A DNA stretch of 64,000 bases, from positions 372,001-436,000 of the forward strand of contig NZ_JAMOZL010000006.1 of the NCBI RefSeq assembly GCF_023667495.1, given 5' to 3'. The DNA is from Dyadobacter sp. MSC1_007 (GTDB lineage: Bacteria; Bacteroidota; Bacteroidia; Cytophagales; Spirosomataceae). The notes beneath the pieces were generated by a model, which was given only the letters and a program-made list of their open reading frames with translations, did not search any database and was not told the DNA's origin. This document shows, in pieces, positions 1 through 8,680 of this stretch. Position numbers and translations under genes: made by a program. Numbering within the stretch: the stretch's first letter is position 1; the number at the start of each line of letters is the position of its first letter.

Positions 1-242
1 CGCGCCCCACTGTCCGGAACCGAGGTGAAAATGAAATAGCCGGAAACGATCAACGCGCTTTGCAAAATCGCAAGCAGCCAGCCTTTATAAGGCTCAATAA
101 AACCAATGCAAACCGCCGAGAGGACTGCAAGCAAATAAGGGAGATGGATACTTTCGGCTTGTTTGATGACGTATACCAGCAGGGCGCTTGTTATCAGGAC
201 GATCAGCACATTGATAATCATCCGTTTATTCAGAAATTCCAT
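1..242 (-). CDS. Membrane protein, N-terminal part (runs off the window start)
   Basis: Read on the minus strand, an open frame starts with ATG at 242 and continues without a stop to base 1, giving about 80 residues beginning MEFLNKRMIINVL. It has at least three hydrophobic stretches (roughly residues 9-25, 35-50 and 55-73), so it is an integral inner-membrane protein. The same frame stays open upstream for about 35 codons but offers no ATG there, so 242 is the best start. I do not recognise the family, and the C-terminal part lies outside the window. Confidence 0.6.
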   Translation of the reverse strand, partial: MEFLNKRMIINVLIVLITSALLVYVIKQAESIHLPYLLAVLSAVCIGFIEPYKGWLLAILQSALIVSGYFIFTSVPDSGA

Positions 243-331
243 GGAGCTAATTTTGACGATGAGGAGCCAGTTATGGCGGCCCGCAAAATTCGCTACGGAG
301 GTCGAGAATCGAAAGAAGAATTGAAAAAAGA

Positions 332-595
332 TCAGATCAGCACCGCCATGTCCGGTTCAGTGCCGTTTTCGAGCGACGGTATGGAGTAGGCCAATGCAAT
401 GCGCTTGCCTGTGTGCTCTGCCAATTCAAGCAATTGAAATACCTTTTCCTCTCCCTCAATATGAAGTGCTTGGTACAGGATGTTCCCATAATGAAATTCT
501 GTGGAACCCAATCCGTTTTTCAGAGCAGCCAACTGATACCGGTCGAATATTTCCTTTCCTGACATGAAGTGCAACATTTGGTTGTGATATTGCAT
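332..595 (-). CDS. Hypothetical protein, 87 aa
   Basis: This is a short ATG-started frame on the same strand as the membrane protein at 1-242 and the oxidase gene at 644-1273. The 87-residue product is soluble-looking and mixed in composition (start MQYHNQMLHF, end EPDMAVLI), with no signal peptide, membrane segment or motif I can name. It would sit 48 bases after the oxidase-like gene and 89 bases before the membrane protein, which fits a minus-strand operon. It could be a remnant or a chance frame. Confidence 0.4.
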   Translation of the reverse strand: MQYHNQMLHFMSGKEIFDRYQLAALKNGLGSTEFHYGNILYQALHIEGEEKVFQLLELAEHTGKRIALAYSIPSLENGTEPDMAVLI

Positions 596-643
596 GTGAA
601 TTTGCCCGAAAGATGCTCAAACCGGTATCAAGGTTGCATGCGG

Positions 644-1273
644 CTAACTTAAATGCTGAGGAAGTGTAATATTTATACTTGTTGAGTCGGCCAATGGCGC
701 GCCTCTTAGCGTTTGCAATGGGATAAGTCCCGACCAGATCGGCAAGTCGAGATCTTCCGGCTCGTCGTTTGGCATGCCGTCCCGTGTTTTGGCCGAAGCT
801 TCGTCAAATGAGAAGGCCAATGCGGTCGTTTTCCTTACCTCACTGTCGGTCATCGGGCGCAGGTAATCCCAGCTGTCAGGGACTATTTTGTTAGTCAGCC
901 ATTCAAATGCGGCCTTTTTGGTCTCGATATCCTCTACTTTTTCTGCTTTGGAGAAAATGATAACAGACCGGTAATTCACCGAATGGCTGAAAGCCGACTT
1001 CGCCACCACCAGCGCATCCGTAAGCATCACTGAAATGCACACCGGAATACCTTTTTCGATTTCCCTGATAAAATGGCTTCCCACCGACCCGTGAATGTAA
1101 ATTTTATCTTCATAGCGGACAAAAGCCGTCGGAATTGAGAACGGCTTGTTGTCCACGGCATAGCTAATAGTGCAAAACAGTGCTTCATCCAGGATCGAGC
1201 AAATCTTTTCCTGCTCATAATAAGTTCTTTTTGCCAGGCGGCTCGGAACGAGATAGGGTGGTGGCGTTGCCAT
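644..1273 (-). CDS. Pyridoxamine 5'-phosphate oxidase-related flavin-nucleotide-binding protein
   Basis: The 209-residue protein matches the Pyridox_ox_2 type of split-barrel flavoprotein. Visible family features are the N-terminal basic RLAKRTYYEQEKI segment (about residues 12-24), the CTISYAVDNKPFSIPTAF strand pair (about 34-51), the YIHGSVGSHF segment (about 59-68) and the SVNYRSVIIFSKAE strand (about 97-110). Such proteins bind FMN or a related cofactor; the true substrate is usually unknown. It is transcribed divergently from a MocR/PdxR-type regulator only 83 bases away, a pairing often seen for this family, so control by that regulator is likely. No signal peptide is seen, so it should be cytoplasmic. 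Confidence 0.8.
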   Translation of the reverse strand: MATPPPYLVPSRLAKRTYYEQEKICSILDEALFCTISYAVDNKPFSIPTAFVRYEDKIYIHGSVGSHFIREIEKGIPVCISVMLTDALVVAKSAFSHSVNYRSVIIFSKAEKVEDIETKKAAFEWLTNKIVPDSWDYLRPMTDSEVRKTTALAFSFDEASAKTRDGMPNDEPEDLDLPIWSGLIPLQTLRGAPLADSTSINITLPQHLS

Positions 1274-1307
1274 ATTTTAGTTTTGGTTTTGTTCAAAATT
1301 ATGAGGT

Positions 1308-1355
1308 AATTGGTATCATTTATTGATCCAATATTTTAATTTGTAATGGTCCAAT
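1308..1355. promoter_or_regulatory. Candidate MocR operator between divergent genes
   Basis: The 83-base gap holds three related words: ATTGGTATCA at 1309-1318, its near-inverse TTGATCCAAT at 1323-1332, and TGGTCCAAT at 1347-1355. The first two form an imperfect inverted repeat, and the second and third are direct copies. MocR-type regulators typically bind combinations of direct and inverted repeats in such gaps. The last copy touches the regulator's own start codon, which would suit autoregulation. The assignment is inferred from symmetry and position only. Confidence 0.4.
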
Positions 1356-1356
1356 T

Positions 1357-2826
1357 ATGATGAATGTCCTTTCGACGCTGCTGGCGCCGGACAAATCAGG
1401 CAAATTGCCGGTATACATCCAGATCGCCAACGACCTGATGGGGCTGATCAGGAGCGGTACATTGCAACCCGGATACCGGCTATTGAGTACCAGGCAATTG
1501 GCATTGATCCTGAAAGTACACAGACGTACGGTCGTTCAGGCATATGATGAACTGCTTGCGCAGGGCTGGCTGGAAAGTCATACCGGCAACGGAACATTCG
1601 TAGCGAAGCATTTGCCCGAGGTAAGGCCAGTTCCCATTAAGCAAGAGGGGAATAAATTAACAAATCCGCTGAAAAAAGCCGGATTTGCATTCGACAAGCC
1701 AGCGCATCTGGACCGTCCGGTCTTAAAAACCACCACTCGTCTGCACCTCGACGACGGCTTCCCCGACCCACGGCTTGCACCGTTAGAAGAGCTTTCACGC
1801 GCATATCGCAGCCAATTGTTGCATGGCAACCCTTATGTAAGGCTTGGCTACGGCGATACCGGAGGCGCTAATTGGCTCAGACGTGAGCTGTCGACCTATC
1901 TCAACGAGACGCGAGGGCTTAAAACGGCGCCTGAGAACATATTGATTGTACGCGGTGTGATCATGGCCATTTACCTGGCGTCCAGCAGCTTTCTTAAACC
2001 GGGAGATTACGTCGCACTAGATTCGCCTGGTTGGTTTGGGGCGGCGATGAACTTTCAGCAAGCGGGCGCTCGGTTGTGTGAGGTACCTGTGGACGCGCAC
2101 GGAATGGATGTGGATTTTTTGGAAGAATTATGCGAAAAACAGCCCATCCGGATGGTGTATGTCACTTCCCATCATCATTACCCTACTACCGTTGCATTGC
2201 GGCCTGATCGCCGTATCAAATTGCTGAAACTGGCCGAAAAATATGGGTTTATCATATTTGAGGATGACTATGACTATGATTTCCATTACCTGAGCAAGCC
2301 ATTACTGCCCCTCGCCGGTGCGGATCAGGCCGGGATGGTGCTTTATTGCGGATCTTTTACCAAAACCATGTCGCCCGCTTTCCGCATCGGATACATGGTT
2401 GGGCCCGAGGATGCCATTCAACACCTTGCCAGCCTGCGCAGGATTATCGACCGCCAGGGCGACCGGATGCTCGAAAACGCTATTGCAGAATTGCTGCAAA
2501 CCGGGGTCATTCAGCGGCATTTGAGGAAGTCGGTACGTGCGTACAAGCAGCGCAGGGACCATTTTTGTGAACTTTTGAAGAACGAATTACCTGGGAAAGT
2601 GCGTTTCCAGGTACCGGACGGTGGTATGGCTGTGTGGACGGAGTTCGATGAGTCGGTGAACCTACAAACGCTTGCGGCCAATGCGTCACGGCGGGAACTG
2701 TATCTTTCCAACGGCTCGGTTGCGGCCTATCCGTCCCCTTATGCCAATTACGTCCGGCTTGGGTTCGCGTCGTCCGATTTAAATGAACTCGAAGAAAGTG
2801 TAAAGATTATCAGGGATTTGTTGTAA
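1357..2826 (+). CDS. MocR/PdxR-type GntR regulator with aminotransferase domain
   Basis: The 489-residue protein joins an N-terminal GntR-type winged helix (about residues 15-85, with the signature LIRSGTLQPGYRLLSTRQLA and VHRRTVVQAYDEL) to a fold-type I aminotransferase domain (about 120-489). The PLP-binding lysine is K336 in the segment CGSFTKTMSPAFRIGY, and the usual DDYDYDFHY segment precedes it. MocR proteins sense PLP or an amino compound through this domain and control nearby genes. The divergent oxidase-like gene at 644-1273 and the MFS gene starting 33 bases downstream are the likely targets. The domain probably does not act as a true aminotransferase. Confidence 0.88.
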   Translation: MMNVLSTLLAPDKSGKLPVYIQIANDLMGLIRSGTLQPGYRLLSTRQLALILKVHRRTVVQAYDELLAQGWLESHTGNGTFVAKHLPEVRPVPIKQEGNKLTNPLKKAGFAFDKPAHLDRPVLKTTTRLHLDDGFPDPRLAPLEELSRAYRSQLLHGNPYVRLGYGDTGGANWLRRELSTYLNETRGLKTAPENILIVRGVIMAIYLASSSFLKPGDYVALDSPGWFGAAMNFQQAGARLCEVPVDAHGMDVDFLEELCEKQPIRMVYVTSHHHYPTTVALRPDRRIKLLKLAEKYGFIIFEDDYDYDFHYLSKPLLPLAGADQAGMVLYCGSFTKTMSPAFRIGYMVGPEDAIQHLASLRRIIDRQGDRMLENAIAELLQTGVIQRHLRKSVRAYKQRRDHFCELLKNELPGKVRFQVPDGGMAVWTEFDESVNLQTLAANASRRELYLSNGSVAAYPSPYANYVRLGFASSDLNELEESVKIIRDLL

Positions 2827-2859
2827 CCTTTGCCTTCACCGGGCTTTATTTTTTTCAAG

Positions 2860-4071
2860 ATGATTCAAAAAATCATTCAGACTTACCGTGTCTCGTTCAG
2901 CGGGTTGAGCAGGGAAACCTGGCTTCTGAGCCTCGTCATATTGGTGAACCGTTGTGGCTATATGGCGGTGCCCTTTATGAGTATGTACATTACCCAAAGC
3001 CTTCACCGGAGCATTGAAGACGCTGGTGTGGTGATCACGCTTTTCGGCGCGGGATCGGTACTGGGCGCTATGGCAGGCGGTTATCTCACCGACAAACTTG
3101 GTTTTCAGCCGGTCCAGATCGGCAGTCTGATATTAAGTGGCTTCTTTTTTATTCTTTTTGGCTTCGTGAGCAATTTCTTCGCGCTGTGTGTGCTGATTGT
3201 CGTGCTCGCTTTTTTCGTGGAAGCATTCAAACCGGCTAACCAGACCGCCATTGCGGCTTATTCTACTCCGGACAGGCTGATCAGGTCGTATGCACTCAAC
3301 AGGCTTGCTACCAATATCGGCTTCGGTTTCGGCACAGGTGTAGGCGGCATACTTGCAGCTATTAACTACCATTTGCTTTTCTGGGTAGACGGCATCGTCT
3401 ATATTTTGGCCGGTGCGATGATCATTATGCTATTGCCCAAGCGGCAAATGAAGCGCAAACAACTGGAAGAGGCGGACGTTCCCGCTGCGGGATCACCCTG
3501 GCGCGACGCTTTCTTTGTGCGGTTCCTTTTGATGGTAACGATGTACATGATATGTTTTGTCCTGCTATTCCGGTTCGTGCCCGTCTATTGGAAAGAAGAA
3601 ATGGGCATTGGTGAATCGACCATCGGTATATTGCTGGGCATGAACGGCATAGTCATCGCTCTTTTTGAGATGGTATTGCTCCAAAACCTGGCCAACCGTC
3701 GTCCCGATCATTTTTACATGCTATCGGGGCCGTTTTTCTGTGGGCTCGCCTTTCTGGCGCTGCTCATGCCTTTCATCTTGCCCGTCGTGCTTGCCGCAGC
3801 CACAGTGATCTTGTTCACCACGGGTGAAATGCTGGCGCTGCCTTATATCAGTACGTTTGTAATGAACCGCGCCAGCGATACCAACCGTGGCAAATATTCT
3901 GCTGCCTATTCGGTATCACAATCTGTTGCCCAGATCATCGGGCCGGTATTGGGGGGGTATGTTGCCGGCCACTGGGGCTACGGTACTTTGTGGATCGTGC
4001 TGGTCATTCTCAGTATGGTGTGCGCAATGGGTTTCAGGTTGCTGTTTCAGCGGGATGTGGCATTAAGATAA
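2860..4071 (+). CDS. MFS transporter
   Basis: This is a 403-residue, twelve-helix permease of the major facilitator superfamily. The motif-A region between helices 2 and 3 reads GGYLTDKLGFQPVQ, and helices are separated by a larger central loop with KRQMKRKQLEE at about residue 200. I chose the ATG at 2860 over a TTG ten codons upstream because the residues after it (MIQKIIQTYR) form a normal cytoplasmic start. It follows the MocR regulator by 33 bases and is probably cotranscribed with it. The substrate cannot be told. Its 3' end overlaps by nine bases the convergent XRE gene. Confidence 0.85.
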   Translation: MIQKIIQTYRVSFSGLSRETWLLSLVILVNRCGYMAVPFMSMYITQSLHRSIEDAGVVITLFGAGSVLGAMAGGYLTDKLGFQPVQIGSLILSGFFFILFGFVSNFFALCVLIVVLAFFVEAFKPANQTAIAAYSTPDRLIRSYALNRLATNIGFGFGTGVGGILAAINYHLLFWVDGIVYILAGAMIIMLLPKRQMKRKQLEEADVPAAGSPWRDAFFVRFLLMVTMYMICFVLLFRFVPVYWKEEMGIGESTIGILLGMNGIVIALFEMVLLQNLANRRPDHFYMLSGPFFCGLAFLALLMPFILPVVLAAATVILFTTGEMLALPYISTFVMNRASDTNRGKYSAAYSVSQSVAQIIGPVLGGYVAGHWGYGTLWIVLVILSMVCAMGFRLLFQRDVALR

Positions 4072-4428
4072 TGCTGCTTCGTCGTCTCCCGGTTTTTTGG
4101 CCTGTTCCAGTTGTTCTTTTAATTCATTGATCCGTTCTTCTTCCAATTCCAGGGCCTTGCGCTGCAAGTCTATCAGATCGTCTTTTCGAATCATAATGTA
4201 ATTCTCGCGGGGCTCCTCGAATATGGGCATTTCGCCTACGAGCTGCGCTACGGATGTCTGTAATATTTCGGCCATTTTTCTGAGTTCGGCCAGCGAGGGT
4301 TCGTTCCTGCCTGTTTCCCAGTTGGAGATCACAGCCTTACTGGATTTCTTCAATTCCGCAGCCAGCTGATCCTGGTTCAAACCAGCTAATTCACGGTATT
4401 TTTTAATTCTTTCGCCTACAATTGACAT
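4063..4428 (-). CDS. XRE-family transcriptional regulator with C-terminal coiled coil
   Basis: The 121-residue protein begins with a Cro/CI-type helix-turn-helix (about residues 5-60): GERIKKYRELAGLNQDQLAAEL, the recognition-helix segment SSKAVISNWETGRNEPS, then LAELRKMAEILQTSV. The C-terminal third (about 85-112) is a charged heptad-like helix, LQRKALELEEERINELKEQL, likely a dimerisation coiled coil. It is divergent from the 92-residue gene at 4554, the most likely target besides itself. Confidence 0.85.
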   Translation of the reverse strand: MSIVGERIKKYRELAGLNQDQLAAELKKSSKAVISNWETGRNEPSLAELRKMAEILQTSVAQLVGEMPIFEEPRENYIMIRKDDLIDLQRKALELEEERINELKEQLEQAKKPGDDEAALS

Positions 4429-4454
4429 TAATTCAAATTTAATTATAAAAATAC

Positions 4455-4485
4455 TTGACTAAAATACAATAACTTTGTACTTTTG
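4455..4485 (+). promoter_or_regulatory. Bacteroidota-type promoter for the gene at 4554
   Basis: A -33-like TTGAC lies at 4455-4459 and a full match to the Bacteroidota -7 box TAnnTTTG (TACTTTTG) at 4478-4485, with 20 bases between the TTG and the -7 box, a spacing typical for the phylum. A second -7 match, TAACTTTG, lies at 4470-4477. Transcription would start near 4492, leaving a leader of about 60 bases. Confidence 0.6.
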
Positions 4486-4553
4486 TATGACTAGTAATTA
4501 ATGTTATTAGTATTACGCAAATTACAATTTTTACACACACAATCTACAAACCT

Positions 4554-4832
4554 ATGAGGGAGCTACAAGCCCGAGTCTCTGAGTTTGGTGGTCTGTCCAT
4601 CAAAGAGCGCCTGTTATTCAGGTTCATTAAATCAAGAAACATTGTGGGAAAAAATTGGCGTGGCGTGCTTGCACAAAGCGACCCGTTTTTCAACACAAAA
4701 CTGGGTGGCGACTATCTGACGTCGGTTGCCCAGGCAGTTTCGGACAGCAGTCGCGGCAACGTCGACCGCATTGAGAGGGTTACCATCGCCCTGGAAAAGG
4801 TGGCAGGCATTACTCCCGTTCCAATCGTTTAG
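4554..4832 (+). CDS. Hypothetical protein, 92 aa
   Basis: This small soluble protein (start MRELQARVSEFG) has a basic helical first half and an alternating helical second half (RIERVTIALEKVAGITPVPIV at the end). No signal peptide or membrane segment is present and I do not recognise the family. It has a good promoter upstream and stands divergent to an XRE regulator, so it may be regulated by it. It lacks the features of a recognised toxin. Confidence 0.6.
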   Translation: MRELQARVSEFGGLSIKERLLFRFIKSRNIVGKNWRGVLAQSDPFFNTKLGGDYLTSVAQAVSDSSRGNVDRIERVTIALEKVAGITPVPIV

Positions 4833-4990
4833 GCAATTACCGTTAGGCAGGTTTCACTTATCAATCGGAGCTTTTAGAAGGCTCTGAAATGGGTGCGCTA
4901 TCTGTATCGCGGACACAAGCCGCTGAAAAGATCCCAGTATCGAGGCCATCGGTACTGGTGATGTTTTCAGCGCCCGGTAGTTCTGGGTGC

Positions 4991-6994
4991 CTAGATTTTC
5001 TTTCCGAGAATCCGGTAGGCATTCAGGATAGCAAGCAGTGCTACGCCGACATCTGCAAAAACCGCCTCCCATAGGGTTGCAATACCGCCGGCACCAAGGG
5101 CCATGACGGCAATTTTAACACCAATGGCGAGAGTAATGTTTTGATAAACAACTGATCGCGTGATGTTTCCGATCCTTACGGCCGCAGCGATGCGCGACGG
5201 CTGGTCATTTTGGATCACAATGTCAGCTGTTTCGATCGTGGCATCGGAGCCCAATGCACCCATGGCTATTCCCACGTCGGCCAAGGCGATCACAGGTGCG
5301 TCGTTTACGCCGTCACCTACGAATGCAATGCGTTTTCCCTGATCTTTAAGTTGTTGCACCAGATTGACCTTATCCTCAGGCAAAAGTCCGCCATAGCTTT
5401 GGCTGATGCCTAGTTCGGCAGCTACTTTGCTGACAACCGCTTCTTTGTCGCCGGAGAGCATTATGGTTGAGATACCCAGTTTTTTGAGGTTCGATATGGC
5501 CGAGGCAGCGTCTTCTTTTACTTCATCGGCGATCAGGAAATGGCCTGCATAACTGCCATTAATGGCCACAACCACTATTGTTTCTACAATTGCGTCGAGC
5601 TGTTGGGGATAAGCAATGCCTTGTTTTTGAAGTAATTTGGTATTCCCTGCCGCGACAGTCCGTTCATTTACAATGCCCGTCAGCCCGTGGCCGGAGATTT
5701 CCTGGACATCAGCTGGGCGTGAGAGGCCGATATTCCCGGCATACGCAACGACCGCTTTGGCAACCGGGTGGGTTGAATAGCTTTCCAGTGAAGCGGCAAT
5801 GTGAACAAGTTCTGCTTCATCTGCCAATGCTTCCACTTTCTGAACTTTGAAAACACCTTTCGTAAGCGTGCCGGTTTTGTCGGAAACGACGGTATCAATT
5901 TTAGTGATAGTATCCAGGAAATTGGCGCCTTTAACCAGAATGCCGTTCCTCGAAGCAAGCCCGATTCCACCGAAATACCCTAGGGGAATGGAGATCGTCA
6001 GTGCGCAGGGACAAGCAATCACCAGAAATACCATACCCCGGTAGAGCCATTGTTCAAAATTATATTCCTGTACAAAAAAGAATGGGACGAAAATGATCAG
6101 GACAGCCAGCAGGAAGACAATAGGCGTGTAAATTTTCGCCAGCCGACTGATCAGCAGCTGGGTAGGGGCTTTTCTTGCATTCGCCTCTTGCACCATTTCC
6201 AGGATACGGGAGAGTTTCGAATCCCTGAAAAGCGCTGTAACGCCTATTTCCACGGACGATTCGATGGCAATCATGCCTGCCAGCACTTTTTCGCCCTCCC
6301 GAATTACTTGCGGCTTAGGTTCGCCTGTCAATGCTGCTGTGTTAAATGTGCCTGATATAGACTGCATTATGCCGTCCAGCGCCACTTTTTCGCCGGCTTT
6401 AACCAACATTTTCTCGCCAATCTGAACTTCGTCCGGAGCAACCTGAAAAGAGTTTTGATCACGTAGCATGGTCACAATGTCGGGGCGGATGTCGAGCAGC
6501 GCTTTGATCGACCGCTTCGATCTGCTTACCGCAATGTCCTGGAAAAGCTCCCCGATTTCATAGAATATCATCACCGCCACACCTTCACTGAACTCGCCGA
6601 TGTAGAATGCACCGAATGTAGCGATGGTCATCAATGTAAACTCATTAAAAAAATCACCACGCGAAGCCTTGCGGAAAGCGAGGAGGATCGTTTTGTTTCC
6701 GGCAAGCAAATAGGCTGTCAACATCAACAGAAACTCAACCAGCCGGGTTACTTTTATCTGAAAAACAAATGTGGCGATCAGGAACAGGGCCAGAATGGCA
6801 AGGCTGGCCCATAACATCCAGCGACTTTTAAGGATACTCTCTCCGGCATCGTTACCGTGACTGTGATCGCCATGATCATGATCGTGGTCATCACTGTGCT
6901 GATGGGCATGGTTATGTTTAATCGCTGGCGCAGCATCTGCTCCGCAGCAATGATCTGTATCAGAATGTGCTATTGCTTTATCGTCGGGTTTCAT
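4991..6994 (-). CDS. Heavy-metal P-type ATPase, Zn/Cd/Co-type, with His-rich N-terminus
   Basis: The 667-residue protein is a P1B-ATPase exporting divalent metals. Its first 50 residues hold about 13 histidines and a CC pair in place of the usual ferredoxin-like metal-binding domain. Membrane helices follow from about residue 60. The ion-channel motif is C328-P-C330, the phosphorylated aspartate is D372 in DKTGT, the HP motif is in STHPVAKAVV, the nucleotide domain has SGHG and the hinge has GDGVNDAPV. The CPC motif with Cys-Pro-Cys and the His-rich tail point to the ZntA/CadA group rather than copper pumps. Length agrees with the family once the missing N-terminal domain is allowed for. It appears to be a single-gene unit. 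Confidence 0.9.
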   Translation of the reverse strand: MKPDDKAIAHSDTDHCCGADAAPAIKHNHAHQHSDDHDHDHGDHSHGNDAGESILKSRWMLWASLAILALFLIATFVFQIKVTRLVEFLLMLTAYLLAGNKTILLAFRKASRGDFFNEFTLMTIATFGAFYIGEFSEGVAVMIFYEIGELFQDIAVSRSKRSIKALLDIRPDIVTMLRDQNSFQVAPDEVQIGEKMLVKAGEKVALDGIMQSISGTFNTAALTGEPKPQVIREGEKVLAGMIAIESSVEIGVTALFRDSKLSRILEMVQEANARKAPTQLLISRLAKIYTPIVFLLAVLIIFVPFFFVQEYNFEQWLYRGMVFLVIACPCALTISIPLGYFGGIGLASRNGILVKGANFLDTITKIDTVVSDKTGTLTKGVFKVQKVEALADEAELVHIAASLESYSTHPVAKAVVAYAGNIGLSRPADVQEISGHGLTGIVNERTVAAGNTKLLQKQGIAYPQQLDAIVETIVVVAINGSYAGHFLIADEVKEDAASAISNLKKLGISTIMLSGDKEAVVSKVAAELGISQSYGGLLPEDKVNLVQQLKDQGKRIAFVGDGVNDAPVIALADVGIAMGALGSDATIETADIVIQNDQPSRIAAAVRIGNITRSVVYQNITLAIGVKIAVMALGAGGIATLWEAVFADVGVALLAILNAYRILGKKI

Positions 6995-7054
6995 GCGGTT
7001 GATCGGCTTCGTTGTCGTTGTGTCAGATGCTGCTATGATCGCATCATGTTATTG

Positions 7055-7062
7055 CAAAGGTA
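7055..7062 (-). promoter_or_regulatory. -7 box upstream of the metal ATPase gene
   Basis: On the minus strand the sequence TACCTTTG matches the Bacteroidota -7 consensus TAnnTTTG exactly. It would start transcription near 7048, about 53 bases before the ATG at 6994. No well-spaced -33 TTTG is obvious; the nearest TTG words are 15 and 26 bases away. Confidence 0.45.
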
Positions 7063-7085
7063 GCCGACAATGCCGTGCAACAGGG

Positions 7086-8582
7086 TTACAAGTGCTGAAA
7101 ATCAGCTAATTGCAATATCGTTGCAGGCGTTTTTTCTTTCAAAATATCCTCAACCAAAGCGCCGAGTTTTTTCAAACCAGTGTCAATCAAATCATTATAG
7201 GGAGCGCCAAAGCTGATGCGTATGTAATGGCTGAAACGTCCGTCGGTGTTAAATATCTGCCCCGGACCAATGCTGATCCCTTCCAGGATGGCCCGCTCGA
7301 ACAGCTCGAATGCATTTACTTCCTTATTCAATTCTATCCATAATACATATCCGCCCTGCGGCCTGCTTACCTTGGTATCCGCCGGAAAATATTCCGAAAT
7401 CGCCTGCATATAGCGCAGACACTGCGTATGCAAAGTCTTGCGCAGGTTACGTACATGAAGGTCGTACCGGCCGGTTTCGAAGAAATGTGCAATCGCAGCC
7501 TGCGTAGGGGTGGCCGATGAGACCGTGTGCATGAGCTTATTGCTGATGATCTTGTCCTTAAACCGGCCAGGAATGCACCAGCCTACACGGTAACCCGGCG
7601 CGAGGGTTTTGGAAACCGATGAGCAGAGCATTACGAGCCCTTTTTTATCATAACTTTTACAAGTCCTCGGCCGCGTTTTCCCGAAATACATCTCTCCATA
7701 AATGTCGTCTTCGATCAAAGGGATATCCCGGGCCGCCAGCATTTCTACCAGTTGCTTTTTACGGTGATCGGGCATCAGCGCGCCGACAGGGTTCGAAAAG
7801 TTCGGCACAAAAAGACAGGCGCTGATGTCGTGCGTTTCCAATGCAGATTCCAGGAATTCGAGGTCGACGCCCTCGCCAGGGTGGCAGGGGACTTCCAGCA
7901 CTTCCAGACCGAGACTTTTCATGACATTGAATATCCCAAAATAAATAGGGCTTTCAATTGCGACGGTATCGCCGGGGCGGGTGACGGCTTTGAGGCAGAA
8001 TACGAGCGCTTCCATGCAGCCCTGCGTCGTGATTACATCGTCTTCCGTGATGTTGCCATTCCAGTTGAAAGCATATTTGGCGATCTGTTTGCGCAAATCG
8101 AGGTTACCTTGTATTTCCTCGTAGCCGGTGCAACTGGACGGGCTTTTGCGGATAGCCTCCATCATGGCCTTGTTCAGTTTGGCTTCCGGAATGAGCTCGG
8201 CAGACGGTACTGATACCGAAAAGCGGATCACCCCTTCTTTATTCATGGTTTTGTAAACCGTCCGGATCATCTCGTCCACATTGGCCTTTTCGATCACCGG
8301 CCCTTGCAGCGACGGGCTGATCCTACCCGAGAAATTGACGGGAGTAAAACGAACGAAATAGCCAGATTTGGGCCTGGCTTCCACAACGCCCCTGTTTTCC
8401 AGTTCCACATAAGCTTTGTAAGCAGTGCTCAGACTGATGCCCTGCTCCCTGCTAAGCGCACGCAGCGACATGAGTTTGTCGCCCGCTTTGAGCGTTTTGT
8501 TTTCAATCTGGTTCATGAGGCGCTCTGCAATCTGTGTGTACAGAAAGTCTTCCTTTTCGTCCTGTTCCTTAATAGAGATCAT
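7086..8582 (-). CDS. MocR-type GntR regulator with aminotransferase domain
   Basis: The 498-residue protein has an N-terminal GntR winged helix (about residues 10-80: LYTQIAERLMNQIENKTLKAGDKL, then SREQGISLSTAYKAYVELENRG) followed by a fold-type I aminotransferase domain. The PLP lysine is K325 in SSVSKTLAPGYRVGW, and SNPVGALM with EDDIYGEMYFG are also visible. It is divergent from a four-gene operon that ends with a PLP-dependent decarboxylase, so it probably senses PLP or an amine or amino acid related to that pathway. The two MocR proteins in this window are clearly different paralogues, not recent duplicates. Confidence 0.88.
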   Translation of the reverse strand: MISIKEQDEKEDFLYTQIAERLMNQIENKTLKAGDKLMSLRALSREQGISLSTAYKAYVELENRGVVEARPKSGYFVRFTPVNFSGRISPSLQGPVIEKANVDEMIRTVYKTMNKEGVIRFSVSVPSAELIPEAKLNKAMMEAIRKSPSSCTGYEEIQGNLDLRKQIAKYAFNWNGNITEDDVITTQGCMEALVFCLKAVTRPGDTVAIESPIYFGIFNVMKSLGLEVLEVPCHPGEGVDLEFLESALETHDISACLFVPNFSNPVGALMPDHRKKQLVEMLAARDIPLIEDDIYGEMYFGKTRPRTCKSYDKKGLVMLCSSVSKTLAPGYRVGWCIPGRFKDKIISNKLMHTVSSATPTQAAIAHFFETGRYDLHVRNLRKTLHTQCLRYMQAISEYFPADTKVSRPQGGYVLWIELNKEVNAFELFERAILEGISIGPGQIFNTDGRFSHYIRISFGAPYNDLIDTGLKKLGALVEDILKEKTPATILQLADFQHL

Positions 8583-8591
8583 GGCAATGCA

Positions 8592-8648
8592 AATCTGTTA
8601 TGCTTCAAAATAACAAAAGTGAATCTGTTTTATAAAATTTAAACAGAT
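8592..8648. promoter_or_regulatory. Candidate MocR operator: direct repeat plus perfect inverted repeat
   Basis: The word AATCTGTT occurs at 8592-8599 and again at 8622-8629, exactly 30 bases apart (about three helix turns, same DNA face). The second copy is also the left arm of a perfect inverted repeat, ATCTGTTT at 8623-8630 and AAACAGAT at 8641-8648. The array lies in the 98-base gap between the regulator at 8582 and the operon start at 8681. A direct plus an inverted copy is the layout described for several MocR/PdxR operators. Confidence 0.6.
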
Positions 8649-8680
8649 GAATTTTGTGCCGTATTTAATTAGAACCGATT

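Noticed and set aside
60-389. Plus-strand frame of 109 codons at the window start
   Set aside because: It lies opposite the membrane-protein frame and the 87-residue frame, and its composition is that of an antisense shadow.
4434-4441. TAAATTTG as a leaderless promoter of the XRE gene
   Set aside because: It lies only six bases before the start codon and has no spaced -33 element, so chance is likely in such AT-rich DNA.
4854-5072. Short minus-strand frame before the metal ATPase
   Set aside because: It overlaps the ATPase 3' end in another frame and has no protein-like features.
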